A DNA stretch of 64,000 bases from IMG/VR virus record IMGVR_UViG_3300020055_000003, positions 1-64,000 of that record; one strand, 5' to 3'. The notes beneath the pieces were generated by a model. It was given only the letters and a program-made list of their open reading frames with translations, was not told the DNA's origin and searched no databases. This DNA is from a virus. This document shows, piece by piece, positions 24,575 to 33,085 of the stretch. Made by a program: the position numbers and the translations under genes. Numbering within the stretch: position 1 is the first letter of the stretch; each line of letters opens with the position of its first letter.

Positions 24575-26947
24575 ATGTCAAATGTTCTATTTACAAAGAA
24601 CTCCAAAAGTCTCCTAGCCAAACTGATGGCAGAAGAAGACCTTACGGTTCAACATCGTAAAGTTGAAACCGCGTTTTTTGACGTTGAAAAACGTCTATTA
24701 GTTGTACCAATTTGGAAAGATATGTCCGATAACCTTTATGACTTGTTTATGGGTCATGAAGTTGGACATGCTTTATATACTCCAGCGGATACAGAAGTTC
24801 TCCAAGAAGCAATCGACCGTTCCAACAAAGACTTTGTAAACGTAGTCGAAGATGCTCGTATTGAGAAAATGATGAAAATAAAATTCCCTGGCTTGCGGGC
24901 TCCTTTCTACAAAGGATATCAAGAGTTAAATGAGCGAGATTTCTTTGGGACAAATAATAAAGAAATTTCTACCTTTTCTTTCATTGACCGTATCAATCTG
25001 TTTTACAAATCTTCAATGAATGATTTTGAGTTTAACATGATATTTTCAGAAGAAGAAAAACCTCTTGTGAAGAAAGTTGGAAAAACAGAAACTTTCGAAG
25101 AAGTTGCAGCTGTTGCAGAAGAGATTTACAACTTCATCAAAGATAAAGTTCAAAATCGTCAAGAACAGAATTCCCAACAAAGTGGTGGTGAAGGTTCTGG
25201 TGAACAATCTCAAAATTCAGAAATGTCAGAACTAAAAGATGACAATTCACACTCTTCTTCATCTTCTCAAACTGAAACTGAAAATGAAGAAGAAAATCAA
25301 ACGGATGGTTCTGGTGATGGCGGTTCTTCTGATGATACAGGTGAAGATGAACAAAATTCACAAGAATCTGGTAGTTCTTCTAATTCTTCTGATGACGAAT
25401 CTGATGGAGAAAATGGAAAATCTTATACATCAGCTGAAGAAGAACAAAATGCAAATGATGTTGCATCATTGGGTGGTGGAAGTGGTTTCTCTGACCCTGA
25501 TGAATTTTCCTCTAAAACTGACAATTCAATGTCAGAAAATATGTCACAAATGATTGATCGTATGGCAGATAATATTGAATATTACACATTATCTGATTTA
25601 AATCTGAAAGATCATGTGATAAGTCATGATATGATTCATGATGCAATCGATGCGGCCAAAACTTATTTTTACAATAACTCAGATTGGACTAGTTTTGCAA
25701 AAAATAATGTAGACAAGATTTCTCTTTACAAAAAAGTATTGAGTGATAACAACGCTACTATAAACTATCTTGTAAAAGAATTTGAAATGAAAAAATCTGC
25801 ACAAGAATATGCAGCGAGTTATGAAACAAAATCTGGAAATCTGAATACCAGCAAAATTTGGAGTTACAAACTAAATGATGATATCTTCAAACGTAAATCG
25901 ATTACTCCAGAAGGCAAAAATCATGGCATGGTAATGATGGTCGATTGGTCGGGTTCTATGCACTCTATGTTATATAAGACCGTTGTTCAAACTGTTGTCC
26001 TTGCCACATTTTGTAAACGTGTTGGAATTCCTTTTGATGTTTACAATTTCTCTGATCAAAACCGAGATTATGATGATGGTAAAAAGTTGTTTGCCGATAA
26101 AAAGAACGGTGTTTATAACAATCGGACATTTATCTATAATAATGTTAAACTTCATCATGTTCTCAGCAGTTCAATGAAAAAATCAGAATTTATCAGGGCA
26201 TGTAACAACTATCTGTTTTTGGCTTGGGGATTGAACAATTGTTATGGATTGATGCGTTCTAACAAATTGCCTCATAATGTCGATCTTCAGCTTGGTGGAA
26301 CTCCTCTAAATCAAAGTTTGATGATTCTTGACAAAGTTGTTCATGAATTCAAACGGAAACATTCTGTAGAAAAAATGAACTTTGTTGTTTTGAGTGATGG
26401 TGCTGCCGGCGATACAATTGAGATAGTTGATGAAAATTCTGGTTGGCATCGTTCAGTTGCAGCAACCTGGCGGCATCATCCCAAAACTTCTGTGGTTTAT
26501 CATGAGCGTTCAAAAAAGACTTTCGTTCATCAACAAGGTTATCGTTCTAAAAATAAAAATGCAAAAAATCCTACTGAGTTTCTTGTCGAAACAATGAAAG
26601 AAGTTCATGGTGCAAAATCGATTGGATTTTACATTATAGACCGTACTTATGATCTAAATAACGCAATTCGGGCATATGTATTTCGGGATCGTGATGGATA
26701 CCATATGTATAATAACGAACTTTCAAAAGTTCGTTCAGAGTGTCGCAAAAATGGGTTTTATGCAGCAAAAGATTGTGGGTATGATGAATACTATATTCTT
26801 GATATGCGTACTCAAAATGAAGATAGTGAACTTGAAGTTGATGAAAATATGACAAAAGCAAAAATTGCCAAACAGTTTTCAAAATTCCAAGGTTCAAAGA
26901 AAACCAGTCGGCAAATGTTAAATAAATTTGTCGATATCGTGAAGTAA
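24575..26947 (+). CDS. cobT: CobT-like VWA protein with N-terminal HEXXH metallopeptidase motif
   Basis: About 790 residues. Residues 61-65 are HEVGH, followed by an EDAR(I)E segment about 40 residues on, as in zincin-like domains. A 110-residue Ser/Glu/Asp/Gly linker (about 195-310) follows. The C-terminal half is a von Willebrand A domain with MIDAS motif DWSGS (about residue 457), a Thr in LGGTPLN, and VVLSDG. Cobaltochelatase CobT has the acidic linker plus VWA, but not a metallopeptidase; the arrangement equally fits DUF2201-type VWA/peptidase partners of MoxR-like AAA+ proteins. A CobS-like AAA+ follows with a matching promoter. Start is ATG 24575; GTG at 24572 is the alternative. Confidence 0.75.
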   Translation: MSNVLFTKNSKSLLAKLMAEEDLTVQHRKVETAFFDVEKRLLVVPIWKDMSDNLYDLFMGHEVGHALYTPADTEVLQEAIDRSNKDFVNVVEDARIEKMMKIKFPGLRAPFYKGYQELNERDFFGTNNKEISTFSFIDRINLFYKSSMNDFEFNMIFSEEEKPLVKKVGKTETFEEVAAVAEEIYNFIKDKVQNRQEQNSQQSGGEGSGEQSQNSEMSELKDDNSHSSSSSQTETENEEENQTDGSGDGGSSDDTGEDEQNSQESGSSSNSSDDESDGENGKSYTSAEEEQNANDVASLGGGSGFSDPDEFSSKTDNSMSENMSQMIDRMADNIEYYTLSDLNLKDHVISHDMIHDAIDAAKTYFYNNSDWTSFAKNNVDKISLYKKVLSDNNATINYLVKEFEMKKSAQEYAASYETKSGNLNTSKIWSYKLNDDIFKRKSITPEGKNHGMVMMVDWSGSMHSMLYKTVVQTVVLATFCKRVGIPFDVYNFSDQNRDYDDGKKLFADKKNGVYNNRTFIYNNVKLHHVLSSSMKKSEFIRACNNYLFLAWGLNNCYGLMRSNKLPHNVDLQLGGTPLNQSLMILDKVVHEFKRKHSVEKMNFVVLSDGAAGDTIEIVDENSGWHRSVAATWRHHPKTSVVYHERSKKTFVHQQGYRSKNKNAKNPTEFLVETMKEVHGAKSIGFYIIDRTYDLNNAIRAYVFRDRDGYHMYNNELSKVRSECRKNGFYAAKDCGYDEYYILDMRTQNEDSELEVDENMTKAKIAKQFSKFQGSKKTSRQMLNKFVDIVK

Positions 26948-26956
26948 AAAATGAAA

Positions 26957-26975
26957 AGCCCTTGACAAAAGGGCT
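26957..26975 (+). terminator. Small hairpin enclosing the CobS promoter -35 box
   Basis: AGCCC and GGGCT form a 5-bp stem around a 9-base loop that is TTGACAAAA. The -35 box therefore sits in the loop. The hairpin follows the CobT-like stop and may weaken read-through; there is no T-tract. Confidence 0.4.
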
Positions 26976-26990
26976 ATCATTTGATACCAT
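26962..26990 (+). promoter_or_regulatory. Sigma70-type promoter before the CobS-like gene
   Basis: TTGACA, 17 bases, TACCAT; the leader shares TGATGATTC with the CobT promoter region. Confidence 0.72.
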
Positions 26991-27038
26991 AATAATGTAA
27001 TTGATGATTCGTGAAACCTTCCAAGTGGAGAATATATA

Positions 27039-28199
27039 ATGTGGAATAAAACGAAAAAAATTGAGTTTCTTACGAAACTCATGGCAGAAAGTGGTTCTGT
27101 TGTTTCCAAACAAGAAATCAAGTCGGCGGCTTCCGCTTTTGGTGAAGCAAGTCCACAATGGATGTGGAAACCAGAATTTCGAGCCGGACATGGTAAATAT
27201 GATATTTCAAAATATGCAATGAAACTCACTGGTAATGTAGTCCAGATGAAACCAGTTGCACAAACAGTGACTGCTGTTCCTACTACAGTAGTTTTGCCTG
27301 AACGTCATATCGATTCTCTCGTTCCAGAGAAAGATCCTAACTTTGTGAAATTTGGATTTTACAATGATTTGAAAACTATCCTTCAATCAAAAATGTTTTA
27401 TCCTGTTTTCATTACTGGTTTGTCTGGTAACGGTAAAACTTATGGAACACAACAACTTTGTGCCCAACTAAATCGTGAATGTATCACGGTTCCTATTACA
27501 ATCGAAACTGATGAATCTGACCTTCTTGGCGACAAAACTCTTGTTGATGGTAATGTTCTGTTTTCTCAGGGCCCTGTAATTGACGCAATGGAACGTGGCG
27601 CAGTTCTTATTCTTGATGAAGTTGACCTTGCATCAAATAAAATTATGTGTTTGCAATCCATTATTGATGGTAAAGGTGTTTACCTCAAAAAAGATAATCG
27701 GTTTGTAAAACCAGCTCCCGGCTTTACTGTGATTGCTACAGCAAACACAAAAGGTAAAGGTTCTGATGATGGACGTTTCATTGGTACTAATGTAATGAAC
27801 GAGGCGTTTCTTGAGCGTTTCAAAATTACATTTGAACAAGAATATCCCAATCAATCAGTTGAGAAAAAAATTCTCAGCAACCATCTGCAATCTTGCAAAG
27901 GTTCTGTTACTGATGAAGATGTGTCGGTGATTGAAAATCTTACGGTTTGGGCATCTGCCATTCGTAAAACCTTTGAAGAGGGTGGGATTGATGAAATCAT
28001 TTCGACTCGGCGTTTGGTTCACATTGTAGAAACATTCTCTATCTTTGGAAATGTTTTGAAGGCTGTTGAACTTTGTACAAATCGTTTTGATGATGATACG
28101 AAAGCATCATTTGTAGATCTATTTTCCAAAATTTATGGCGGAGAAGAAATCAATGAAACTGAAACTGAAGAAACATATGAAGAGGAAGTACCCTTTTGA
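27039..28199 (+). CDS. cobS: CobS-like AAA+ ATPase (MoxR type)
   Basis: 386 residues. Walker A GLSGNGKT near residue 130, Walker B AVLILDEVDLAS near 190, sensor-1 VIATANTKG, and the arginine-finger helix ending in FLERF. N-terminal helical segment SAASAFGEASPQWMWKPEFR resembles the substrate part of phage CobS proteins. CobS genes are common in cyanomyophages; their role is debated (cobalt insertion with host CobN versus chaperone-like work with a VWA partner). Here a VWA partner is encoded directly upstream, which supports a two-protein AAA+/VWA machine. Confidence 0.88.
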   Translation: MWNKTKKIEFLTKLMAESGSVVSKQEIKSAASAFGEASPQWMWKPEFRAGHGKYDISKYAMKLTGNVVQMKPVAQTVTAVPTTVVLPERHIDSLVPEKDPNFVKFGFYNDLKTILQSKMFYPVFITGLSGNGKTYGTQQLCAQLNRECITVPITIETDESDLLGDKTLVDGNVLFSQGPVIDAMERGAVLILDEVDLASNKIMCLQSIIDGKGVYLKKDNRFVKPAPGFTVIATANTKGKGSDDGRFIGTNVMNEAFLERFKITFEQEYPNQSVEKKILSNHLQSCKGSVTDEDVSVIENLTVWASAIRKTFEEGGIDEIISTRRLVHIVETFSIFGNVLKAVELCTNRFDDDTKASFVDLFSKIYGGEEINETETEETYEEEVPF

Positions 28200-28501
28200 T
28201 AGACTATAAATTCAATGAAGATGTATTGCTCGAAGAAGTTCGAGCATACATTGATAAGACCTACGAAGGTCATTATTCTAAAAACACATACCAATCAACT
28301 GAAGTAATCATGGGCAGAGGACATGGTGAAGGTTTTTGTATGGGCAATATAGACAAATACTCTAATCGATATGGTAAAAAAGGTTCCACAGAAGATTGGA
28401 GAAAAGACTTGCTTAAAATCATTCATTATGGTATACTGGCTTTATATAATCATGATATGACTTATGGAGAAAATGATGAGCATCAATCTGAAACATTCTG
28501 A
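28196..28501 (+). CDS. DUF3310-like small protein
   Basis: 101 residues, starting with TTG at 28196 inside the end of cobS; a GAGGAAG site 9 bases upstream supports this unusual start. The segment FCMGNIDKYSNRYGKKGSTED followed by a helix resembles DUF3310 proteins, a family of small phage proteins linked to nucleotide metabolism but without a proven activity. It lies before the small ORF and clamp gene. Confidence 0.6.
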   Translation: MIDYKFNEDVLLEEVRAYIDKTYEGHYSKNTYQSTEVIMGRGHGEGFCMGNIDKYSNRYGKKGSTEDWRKDLLKIIHYGILALYNHDMTYGENDEHQSETF

Positions 28502-28637
28502 TAACTTGGATCGAGACTATAAAAAACTCAGCAAGGGCAGAAAAGAATATGTCAAAAAAATGGCATCAAAACAAAAACAAACTATTTCTAATTACTTGAA
28601 TTCTAAATATGGAGAAATTGAAAATGAAATTGAGTGA
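28473..28637 (+). CDS. Small basic protein upstream of gp45
   Basis: 54 residues, ATG at 28473 (tandem ATGATG), overlapping the end of the preceding gene by 29 nt and the gp45 start by 14 nt. It is basic and helical (DYKKLSKGRKEYVKKMASKQ). The reading is tightly fitted between two genes, and a short gene in this position is common in marine T4-like phages. No function recognised. Confidence 0.5.
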   Translation: MMSINLKHSDNLDRDYKKLSKGRKEYVKKMASKQKQTISNYLNSKYGEIENEIE

Positions 28638-29322
28638 GCAAACGCAAAATATATTGAAGAATTATTCGACTATTAATCAGTCAATTTACTTGAAAAAAGG
28701 AAGTCGATTATCCACTATTTCTGTTATGAGAAACATTTTATCAGCAACTGATGTAAGTGAAGAATTTCCAGTAGATTTTTGCATTTATGATTTGGGAAAA
28801 TTTCTAAATCTTTTGAAGATTTATCCAGAACTAGATTTTCATGATAAGTTTGTCATGATGAGCAATGGAGCAAAGACATATAAATTTATGGCTGCCGAAC
28901 CATCTATTATTGTCTATGTTGAGAATACCTTTGAATTAGAAGGAAGCGACAACAATCCAGAAGGATCGAAACCTTCGCCGGATTGGGATATTAATGTAAA
29001 GCTTCCAAATTCTACACTACATACTATCAATCAAGTGGCATCCATTTCTGGACTTCCTGATTATTCATTGTCAACAAAAGACGATGGAGTTGTTTATTTT
29101 TGTGCATTGGATAAAAAAGATGATACATCCAATGTTGCTGAAGAACCAGTTGGTGAATCAAATGCAACATTTAATATGTACTTCCGTTCAGAAAACCTAA
29201 AGCTAATCGAAGGTGATTATGATGTAGGGATTTCTAAAAATAAAATCTCAACTTTCCGACACCAGAAATTGCCAATTCAATATTGGATTACACTTGAACA
29301 AGATTCGACTTATGGGGAGTAA
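28624..29322 (+). CDS. 45: Sliding clamp gp45
   Basis: 232 residues (T4 gp45 about 228), starting at MKLSEQTQNILKN. The clamp fold is recognisable by family resemblance, with a C-terminal TFRHQKLPIQYWITLEQDS. It holds gp43 on DNA and also activates late transcription with gp55 and gp33 in T4. It precedes the clamp-loader genes in the usual order 45-44-62-regA. Confidence 0.94.
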   Translation: MKLSEQTQNILKNYSTINQSIYLKKGSRLSTISVMRNILSATDVSEEFPVDFCIYDLGKFLNLLKIYPELDFHDKFVMMSNGAKTYKFMAAEPSIIVYVENTFELEGSDNNPEGSKPSPDWDINVKLPNSTLHTINQVASISGLPDYSLSTKDDGVVYFCALDKKDDTSNVAEEPVGESNATFNMYFRSENLKLIEGDYDVGISKNKISTFRHQKLPIQYWITLEQDSTYGE

Positions 29323-29324
29323 GT

Positions 29325-30275
29325 ATGGACAATTTTTTATGGGTAGAAAAATATCGTCCATCCGATATCGATAATTGTATTCTAACTGATGAACTAAAAT
29401 CAACATTCAAAGAGTTTGTTGATACAGGAAGTTTACCCAATCTCCTATTGTCTGGCGGGCCAGGTGTTGGTAAAACAACTCTGGCTCGTGCCTTGTGCAA
29501 TGAGATGAAAATGGACTATATCTTAATCAACGGTTCCGAAGATAGTGGTATTGATGTTCTAAGAAATAAGATTCGAAACTATGCATCAACTGTAAGTTTT
29601 GATACTGGAAATAGTAAAGAATTTGGAAAGGTTATCATTTTAGACGAAGCGGATTATCTAAATCCACAATCAACTCAGCCCGCTCTGCGTGGATTCATTG
29701 AAGAGTTTTCTGGTAATTGTAGATTTATTCTTACATGCAATTTCAAGAATCGTATCATTGAACCACTGCATAGTAGATGTTCTCTTGTAGAATTTAAAAT
29801 CAAAAAATCCGACAAACCAAAATTGGCAGGAACTTTTTTCAATAGAGTAAAAACTATTCTTGATAAAGAAAATATTTCTTATAAAGAAAAGGTGGTTGTG
29901 GAACTTGTAATGAAACATTTTCCAGATTGGAGAAGAGTCTTAAATGAACTCCAGAGATATTCTGTTGGTGGTGAAATAGATGAAGGCCTTCTAACTGATG
30001 TGGGAGAGGTAAATATAAACAAACTCACATCGGCGATGAAGGATAAGAATTTCACAGAGATTAGAGGATGGACAACTCAGAACTTGGATAATGATCCAAA
30101 TACTTTATATAGAAAAATCTATGATGGACTGTATGAACACGCAGAACCATCTTCAATTCCTCAAGCAGTTGTGACTATTGCAGACTATTCATACAAGTCT
30201 GCATTTGTTGCCGATCAAGAAATAAATCTTGTGGCGTGTTTGACAGAGTTGATGATGGAGTGTGATTGGAAATGA
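29325..30275 (+). CDS. 44: Clamp loader large subunit gp44
   Basis: 316 residues, T4 size (about 319). AAA+ motifs: N-terminal LWVEKYRPSDIDNCIL, Walker A GGPGVGKTT near residue 45, Walker B VIILDEADYL, SRC arginine finger in LHSRCSLVEF. With gp62 it opens and loads the gp45 ring using ATP. Its stop overlaps the next ATG (ATGA). Confidence 0.96.
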   Translation: MDNFLWVEKYRPSDIDNCILTDELKSTFKEFVDTGSLPNLLLSGGPGVGKTTLARALCNEMKMDYILINGSEDSGIDVLRNKIRNYASTVSFDTGNSKEFGKVIILDEADYLNPQSTQPALRGFIEEFSGNCRFILTCNFKNRIIEPLHSRCSLVEFKIKKSDKPKLAGTFFNRVKTILDKENISYKEKVVVELVMKHFPDWRRVLNELQRYSVGGEIDEGLLTDVGEVNINKLTSAMKDKNFTEIRGWTTQNLDNDPNTLYRKIYDGLYEHAEPSSIPQAVVTIADYSYKSAFVADQEINLVACLTELMMECDWK

Positions 30276-30493
30276 TAAAACCAAATACATCATTCTATTT
30301 AAATGTGAGAGACATTGAAATTATTGAACAAGCTCTCAGGGCAAAAGCAGGCCGAAGAGGCCTTGCTATCGCTCAGGGAGAAACAAGCGATAAACTTAGA
30401 GAAGAGATGCATGAAATTCAAGATTTATTAGGAAGAATTCATGAACAAAAAACATGGTATCGGCCTCAAAAAGATATATATGTGAGTGGATAA
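30272..30493 (+). CDS. Conserved small protein between gp44 and gp62
   Basis: 73 residues from the ATG that overlaps the gp44 stop by 4 nt. Pattern: YLNVRDIEIIEQALRAKAGR then a helical LREEMHEIQDLLGRIHEQK. Small proteins of this kind sit in the same place in marine T4-like phages. It is probably a helical hairpin; no function known to me. Stop overlaps the gp62 start by one base. Confidence 0.7.
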   Translation: MIKPNTSFYLNVRDIEIIEQALRAKAGRRGLAIAQGETSDKLREEMHEIQDLLGRIHEQKTWYRPQKDIYVSG

Positions 30494-30879
30494 TGAGTTA
30501 CGATTTATTTAAAGATTATGTGCCAGCAATTTCTCATACTAAAAAGAGATTGATGGATTCTTTGGACGAAGAATGGGAAAAGAAGTATCAATCATTTTTG
30601 GTAAATAGAAACTTTTCTAATTATCACGATACTATTATGTATGCAAATGAAATGAATATGCGTCCTCATATGGACAAAAAAATGCAATTTGATTATTTAC
30701 TAAATAGTATACGTCCAAGGAAAAGATTTTCGCCTTGGCATAAAAAGTCTATTCATAATGATTTTAATCATGTAAAAGAATATTATGGATATAATAATAA
30801 AAAAACAGAGGAAGCTCTTAATATCCTCTCAAGCGAACAGATTGATGAAATTAAGAGCAAACTGAATAAAGGCGGATAA
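30493..30879 (+). CDS. 62: Clamp loader small subunit gp62
   Basis: 128 residues, short compared with T4 gp62 (about 187) but typical for marine T4-like phages. It begins MSYDLFKDYVPAISHTKKRL and includes IRPRKRFSPWHK. Start at 30493 directly at the previous stop. It completes the gp44 clamp-loading complex. Assignment by position between gp44 and regA and by overall resemblance. Confidence 0.8.
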   Translation: MSYDLFKDYVPAISHTKKRLMDSLDEEWEKKYQSFLVNRNFSNYHDTIMYANEMNMRPHMDKKMQFDYLLNSIRPRKRFSPWHKKSIHNDFNHVKEYYGYNNKKTEEALNILSSEQIDEIKSKLNKGG

Positions 30880-30881
30880 TT

Positions 30882-31271
30882 ATGTCGATTTTAGAATCAC
30901 TAGTAGAAGTCACTCTTAGCGATCAAGAGGACTTCTTAAAAATAAGAGAAACACTCACTAGAATTGGTGTTGCATCTAAAAAAGATAAAAAACTTTATCA
31001 ATCTTGTCACATTCTTCACAAACAGGGTAAATACTACATTGTTCATTTCAAAGAGCTATTTAAGCTTGATGGAAAATCATCTGATTTTTCAGAAAATGAT
31101 AGAGCAAGAAGAAATACAATCGTTAACCTTTTAAAAGAATGGGGATTGATTAATATTATCAAAGAAGATGAACATGTTGATGCACCAATTTCACAGATAA
31201 AAATTCTCTCTCATAAAGAAAAAGATGATTGGGAATTAGTACCTAAATATAATATTGGAAGAAAGAAATAA
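30882..31271 (+). CDS. regA: Translational repressor RegA
   Basis: 129 residues (T4 RegA about 122). It carries the family pattern: DFLKIRETLTRIGVASKK, SCHILHKQGKYYIVHFKELF, RRNTIVNLLKEWGLI. RegA binds AU-rich ribosome sites of early mRNAs and represses their translation. It overlaps the next ATG by one base. Confidence 0.94.
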   Translation: MSILESLVEVTLSDQEDFLKIRETLTRIGVASKKDKKLYQSCHILHKQGKYYIVHFKELFKLDGKSSDFSENDRARRNTIVNLLKEWGLINIIKEDEHVDAPISQIKILSHKEKDDWELVPKYNIGRKK

Positions 31272-31645
31272 TGACTAACTTCGAAAAAGTGAAAGAATTT
31301 ATGGAAACATACGGGCAAGAAGTGTTAACTGATGCTCGTTTTCCAGATGCAAATACTATCGCACTTAGAAATGAGTTGATAGAAGAAGAACTAAATGAAC
31401 TGAAACAAGCCTCGCTTGAGGATGAAGAATTGGTTGATGTTGCAGATGCACTAACTGACTTATTATATGTCGTTTATGGAGCTGGACATGCATATGGAAT
31501 TGATTTAGATAGATGTTTTGAAGAAGTACATCGTTCTAACATGTCTAAATTAGGCGAAGATGGAAAGCCAATTTACAGAGAAGATGGAAAAGTACTCAAG
31601 GGCCCAAATTTTTTTGACCCTGATTTGAGAAAAATTGTTTTTTGA
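31271..31645 (+). CDS. mazG: MazG-like nucleotide pyrophosphohydrolase
   Basis: 124 residues. The MazG metal-binding signature is visible as LIEEELNELKQ near residue 37 followed by DEELVDVADALTDLLYVVYG, with the two helix pairs of all-α NTP pyrophosphatases. Marine phages carry MazG widely; hydrolysis of dNTPs or of alarmones has been suggested. Located in the regA-hsp20 stretch, as in cyanophages. Confidence 0.88.
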   Translation: MTNFEKVKEFMETYGQEVLTDARFPDANTIALRNELIEEELNELKQASLEDEELVDVADALTDLLYVVYGAGHAYGIDLDRCFEEVHRSNMSKLGEDGKPIYREDGKVLKGPNFFDPDLRKIVF

Positions 31646-31664
31646 TTATATATAGTATAGGATC

Positions 31665-31697
31665 GTGGATTCCTTCACGCTTTGCGGTAAAATCCAC
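31665..31697 (+). promoter_or_regulatory. Stem-loop in the hsp20 leader
   Basis: GTGGATT (31665-31671) and AATCCAC (31691-31697) form a 7-bp stem with a 19-base loop. It lies in the 105-base leader between mazG and hsp20, after an AT-rich TATATATAGTATAGG stretch (31647-31661) that may be a promoter -10 region. A thermosensor-like or processing role is possible but unproven. Confidence 0.45.
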
Positions 31698-31750
31698 TTG
31701 GTGCTCATTAGAGGCCAATTTCAAAACCTTGCTTAATAGGAGGAAAAAAC

Positions 31751-32209
31751 ATGGTTACGAAATTTAAAACTTTAGACCCTTTTATGCGTTATAGTGTCGG
31801 GTTCGATAGATTGTTTAATGAACTTGAGAATTTGTCTCAAACAACAACGCAAAACTATCCCCCATACAATGTAGTAAAAGTAAACGATTCTGATTATCGT
31901 ATTGAAATTGCTGTATCGGGATTTTCTGAAGATGAACTTGATGTTGAAGTTAAAGAAGATACTCTTACAGTAACAGGTACAGTAACAGAACGCGAAGAAT
32001 CTAACTACTTGCATAAGGGAATTTCGTCTAGAAATTTTGCTAGAACATTCACTCTCAATCCAGACATTGTTGTGAATGATGCGAAACTTTCTAATGGAAT
32101 GCTTGTAATCGAATTGGAACATGTAATTCCAGAAGAAAAACAGCCTAGAAAGATTGAGATTAATCGATCAATTGGCAAAAAGGGAAAGAAAACTCTTTTA
32201 GTTGAATAA
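31751..32209 (+). CDS. hsp20: Small heat shock protein Hsp20
   Basis: 152 residues. α-crystallin domain: YRIEIAVSGFSEDELDVEVK, LTVTGTVTERE, the YLHKGISSRNFARTF strand and the C-terminal LSNGMLVIELEH. The N-terminal GFDRLFNELENLSQ is typical of bacterial IbpA-like proteins. It acts as an ATP-independent holdase chaperone. Common in marine T4-like phages. Strong AGGAGG ribosome site 7 bases before the ATG. Confidence 0.95.
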   Translation: MVTKFKTLDPFMRYSVGFDRLFNELENLSQTTTQNYPPYNVVKVNDSDYRIEIAVSGFSEDELDVEVKEDTLTVTGTVTEREESNYLHKGISSRNFARTFTLNPDIVVNDAKLSNGMLVIELEHVIPEEKQPRKIEINRSIGKKGKKTLLVE

Positions 32210-32218
32210 TAAATTATC

Positions 32219-32237
32219 GGGGAGCATTTTGCTCCCC
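32219..32237 (+). terminator. GC-rich hairpin after hsp20
   Basis: GGGGAGC and GCTCCCC with an ATTTT loop make a perfect 7-bp stem, 10 bases after the hsp20 stop. No T-tract follows, so it may be an RNA-processing or stability element or a weak terminator. Confidence 0.6.
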
Positions 32238-32257
32238 AACTAACCAAGGATAGAAAA

Positions 32258-32443
32258 ATGGAAACTCATGATCAGCTAACTATTGAATTGGAACAATATA
32301 AAATAGAAAACGAGAAGTTTAAAAATGGAAATAAATCTGCCGGAGTTCGGGCAAGAAAACATTTGAATGAACTTGTAAAACTTTGCAAAACACGCCGAAT
32401 GGAAATTCAAGATGAAAAGGAATGGATTGTAAAGGGAACATAA
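32258..32443 (+). CDS. Histone H1-like small protein
   Basis: 61 residues. The core FKNGNKSAGVRARKHLNELV followed by KLCKTRRMEIQ matches the conserved segment of bacterial Hc1-type histone H1-like proteins, which have a short helical pair with a GN.SAG.RARK.L turn. These proteins bind DNA nonspecifically. It follows hsp20 with only 48 bases between; the hairpin sits in that gap. Confidence 0.6.
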   Translation: METHDQLTIELEQYKIENEKFKNGNKSAGVRARKHLNELVKLCKTRRMEIQDEKEWIVKGT

Positions 32444-32446
32444 ATT

Positions 32447-32791
32447 ATGTCAGATAATGAAAATCAGGTGAATGAAGAACCTATCGAAGAGCCAATTCTA
32501 TATCGGACTAGTTCAAATGGTAAAGATATTAGATTCAATCCAGGCCTTCCGCACGATAAACTGATGCAAGAACTTTTAAACAATAGACAAATTGTAGAGG
32601 CAAGTCCTCATATTGTTCAGAAAGTTTTGAACATGGAATGGAAATGGTTTGAACGCAGAGTAATTAAATGGTTAGGAGATACGGAGTATTCTAGAAAGTT
32701 GCAGCAATCTCTGAGAAACCATATTAAAAATGAGAAAAAATGGGTTGAGCGTGGTGCAAAAGCCGAAGAAGTTCAAAAATATCAAGGATAA
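32447..32791 (+). CDS. Hypothetical phage protein
   Basis: 114 residues. Acidic N terminus (about 20 residues), then SSNGKDIRFNPGLPHDKLMQ and a helical basic C terminus (KWFERRVIKWLGDTEYSRKL). No known domain recognised. Three bases after the histone-like gene, so likely co-transcribed. Confidence 0.6.
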   Translation: MSDNENQVNEEPIEEPILYRTSSNGKDIRFNPGLPHDKLMQELLNNRQIVEASPHIVQKVLNMEWKWFERRVIKWLGDTEYSRKLQQSLRNHIKNEKKWVERGAKAEEVQKYQG

Positions 32792-32806
32792 CATAGGAGT
32801 GATATA

Positions 32807-33085
32807 ATGAAATTAGATTATACAAGCAGTTTAAAATTACGAGCATTAATTCGTAAATATGAATTTGAAAGAGATGCAGCAATTGCAAATCTTCAAGTAT
32901 ATTTCGAAAATGGTGCTGGTGTAGGGGATCATGGAGATACTATTGGATCTATGGATGATTTAGTTACGCAGTTGAATGAAGCGGAAACTAAACTAAAAAC
33001 TATTATTGCTTATTTTGCAAATGTTCCACAATCACAACCAGTACCAGTTTCTACAGAAGAAGCACCATCAACAGATGGCAATTAA
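32807..33085 (+). CDS. Hypothetical small helical protein
   Basis: 92 residues, with an AGGAGTGAT ribosome site. Predominantly helical (LKLRALIRKYEFERDAAIANL and a second helix from DDLVTQLNEAETKLK), ending in a Pro/Ser/Thr-rich tail. Possibly a helical hairpin oligomer. No family recognised. Overlaps the next gene by 11 nt. Confidence 0.6.
   Translation: MKLDYTSSLKLRALIRKYEFERDAAIANLQVYFENGAGVGDHGDTIGSMDDLVTQLNEAETKLKTIIAYFANVPQSQPVPVSTEEAPSTDGN

Noticed and set aside
31646-31750. tRNA gene in the gap before hsp20
   Set aside because: The stem-loop does not form a cloverleaf, and no T-loop consensus (GTTCRA) is present.
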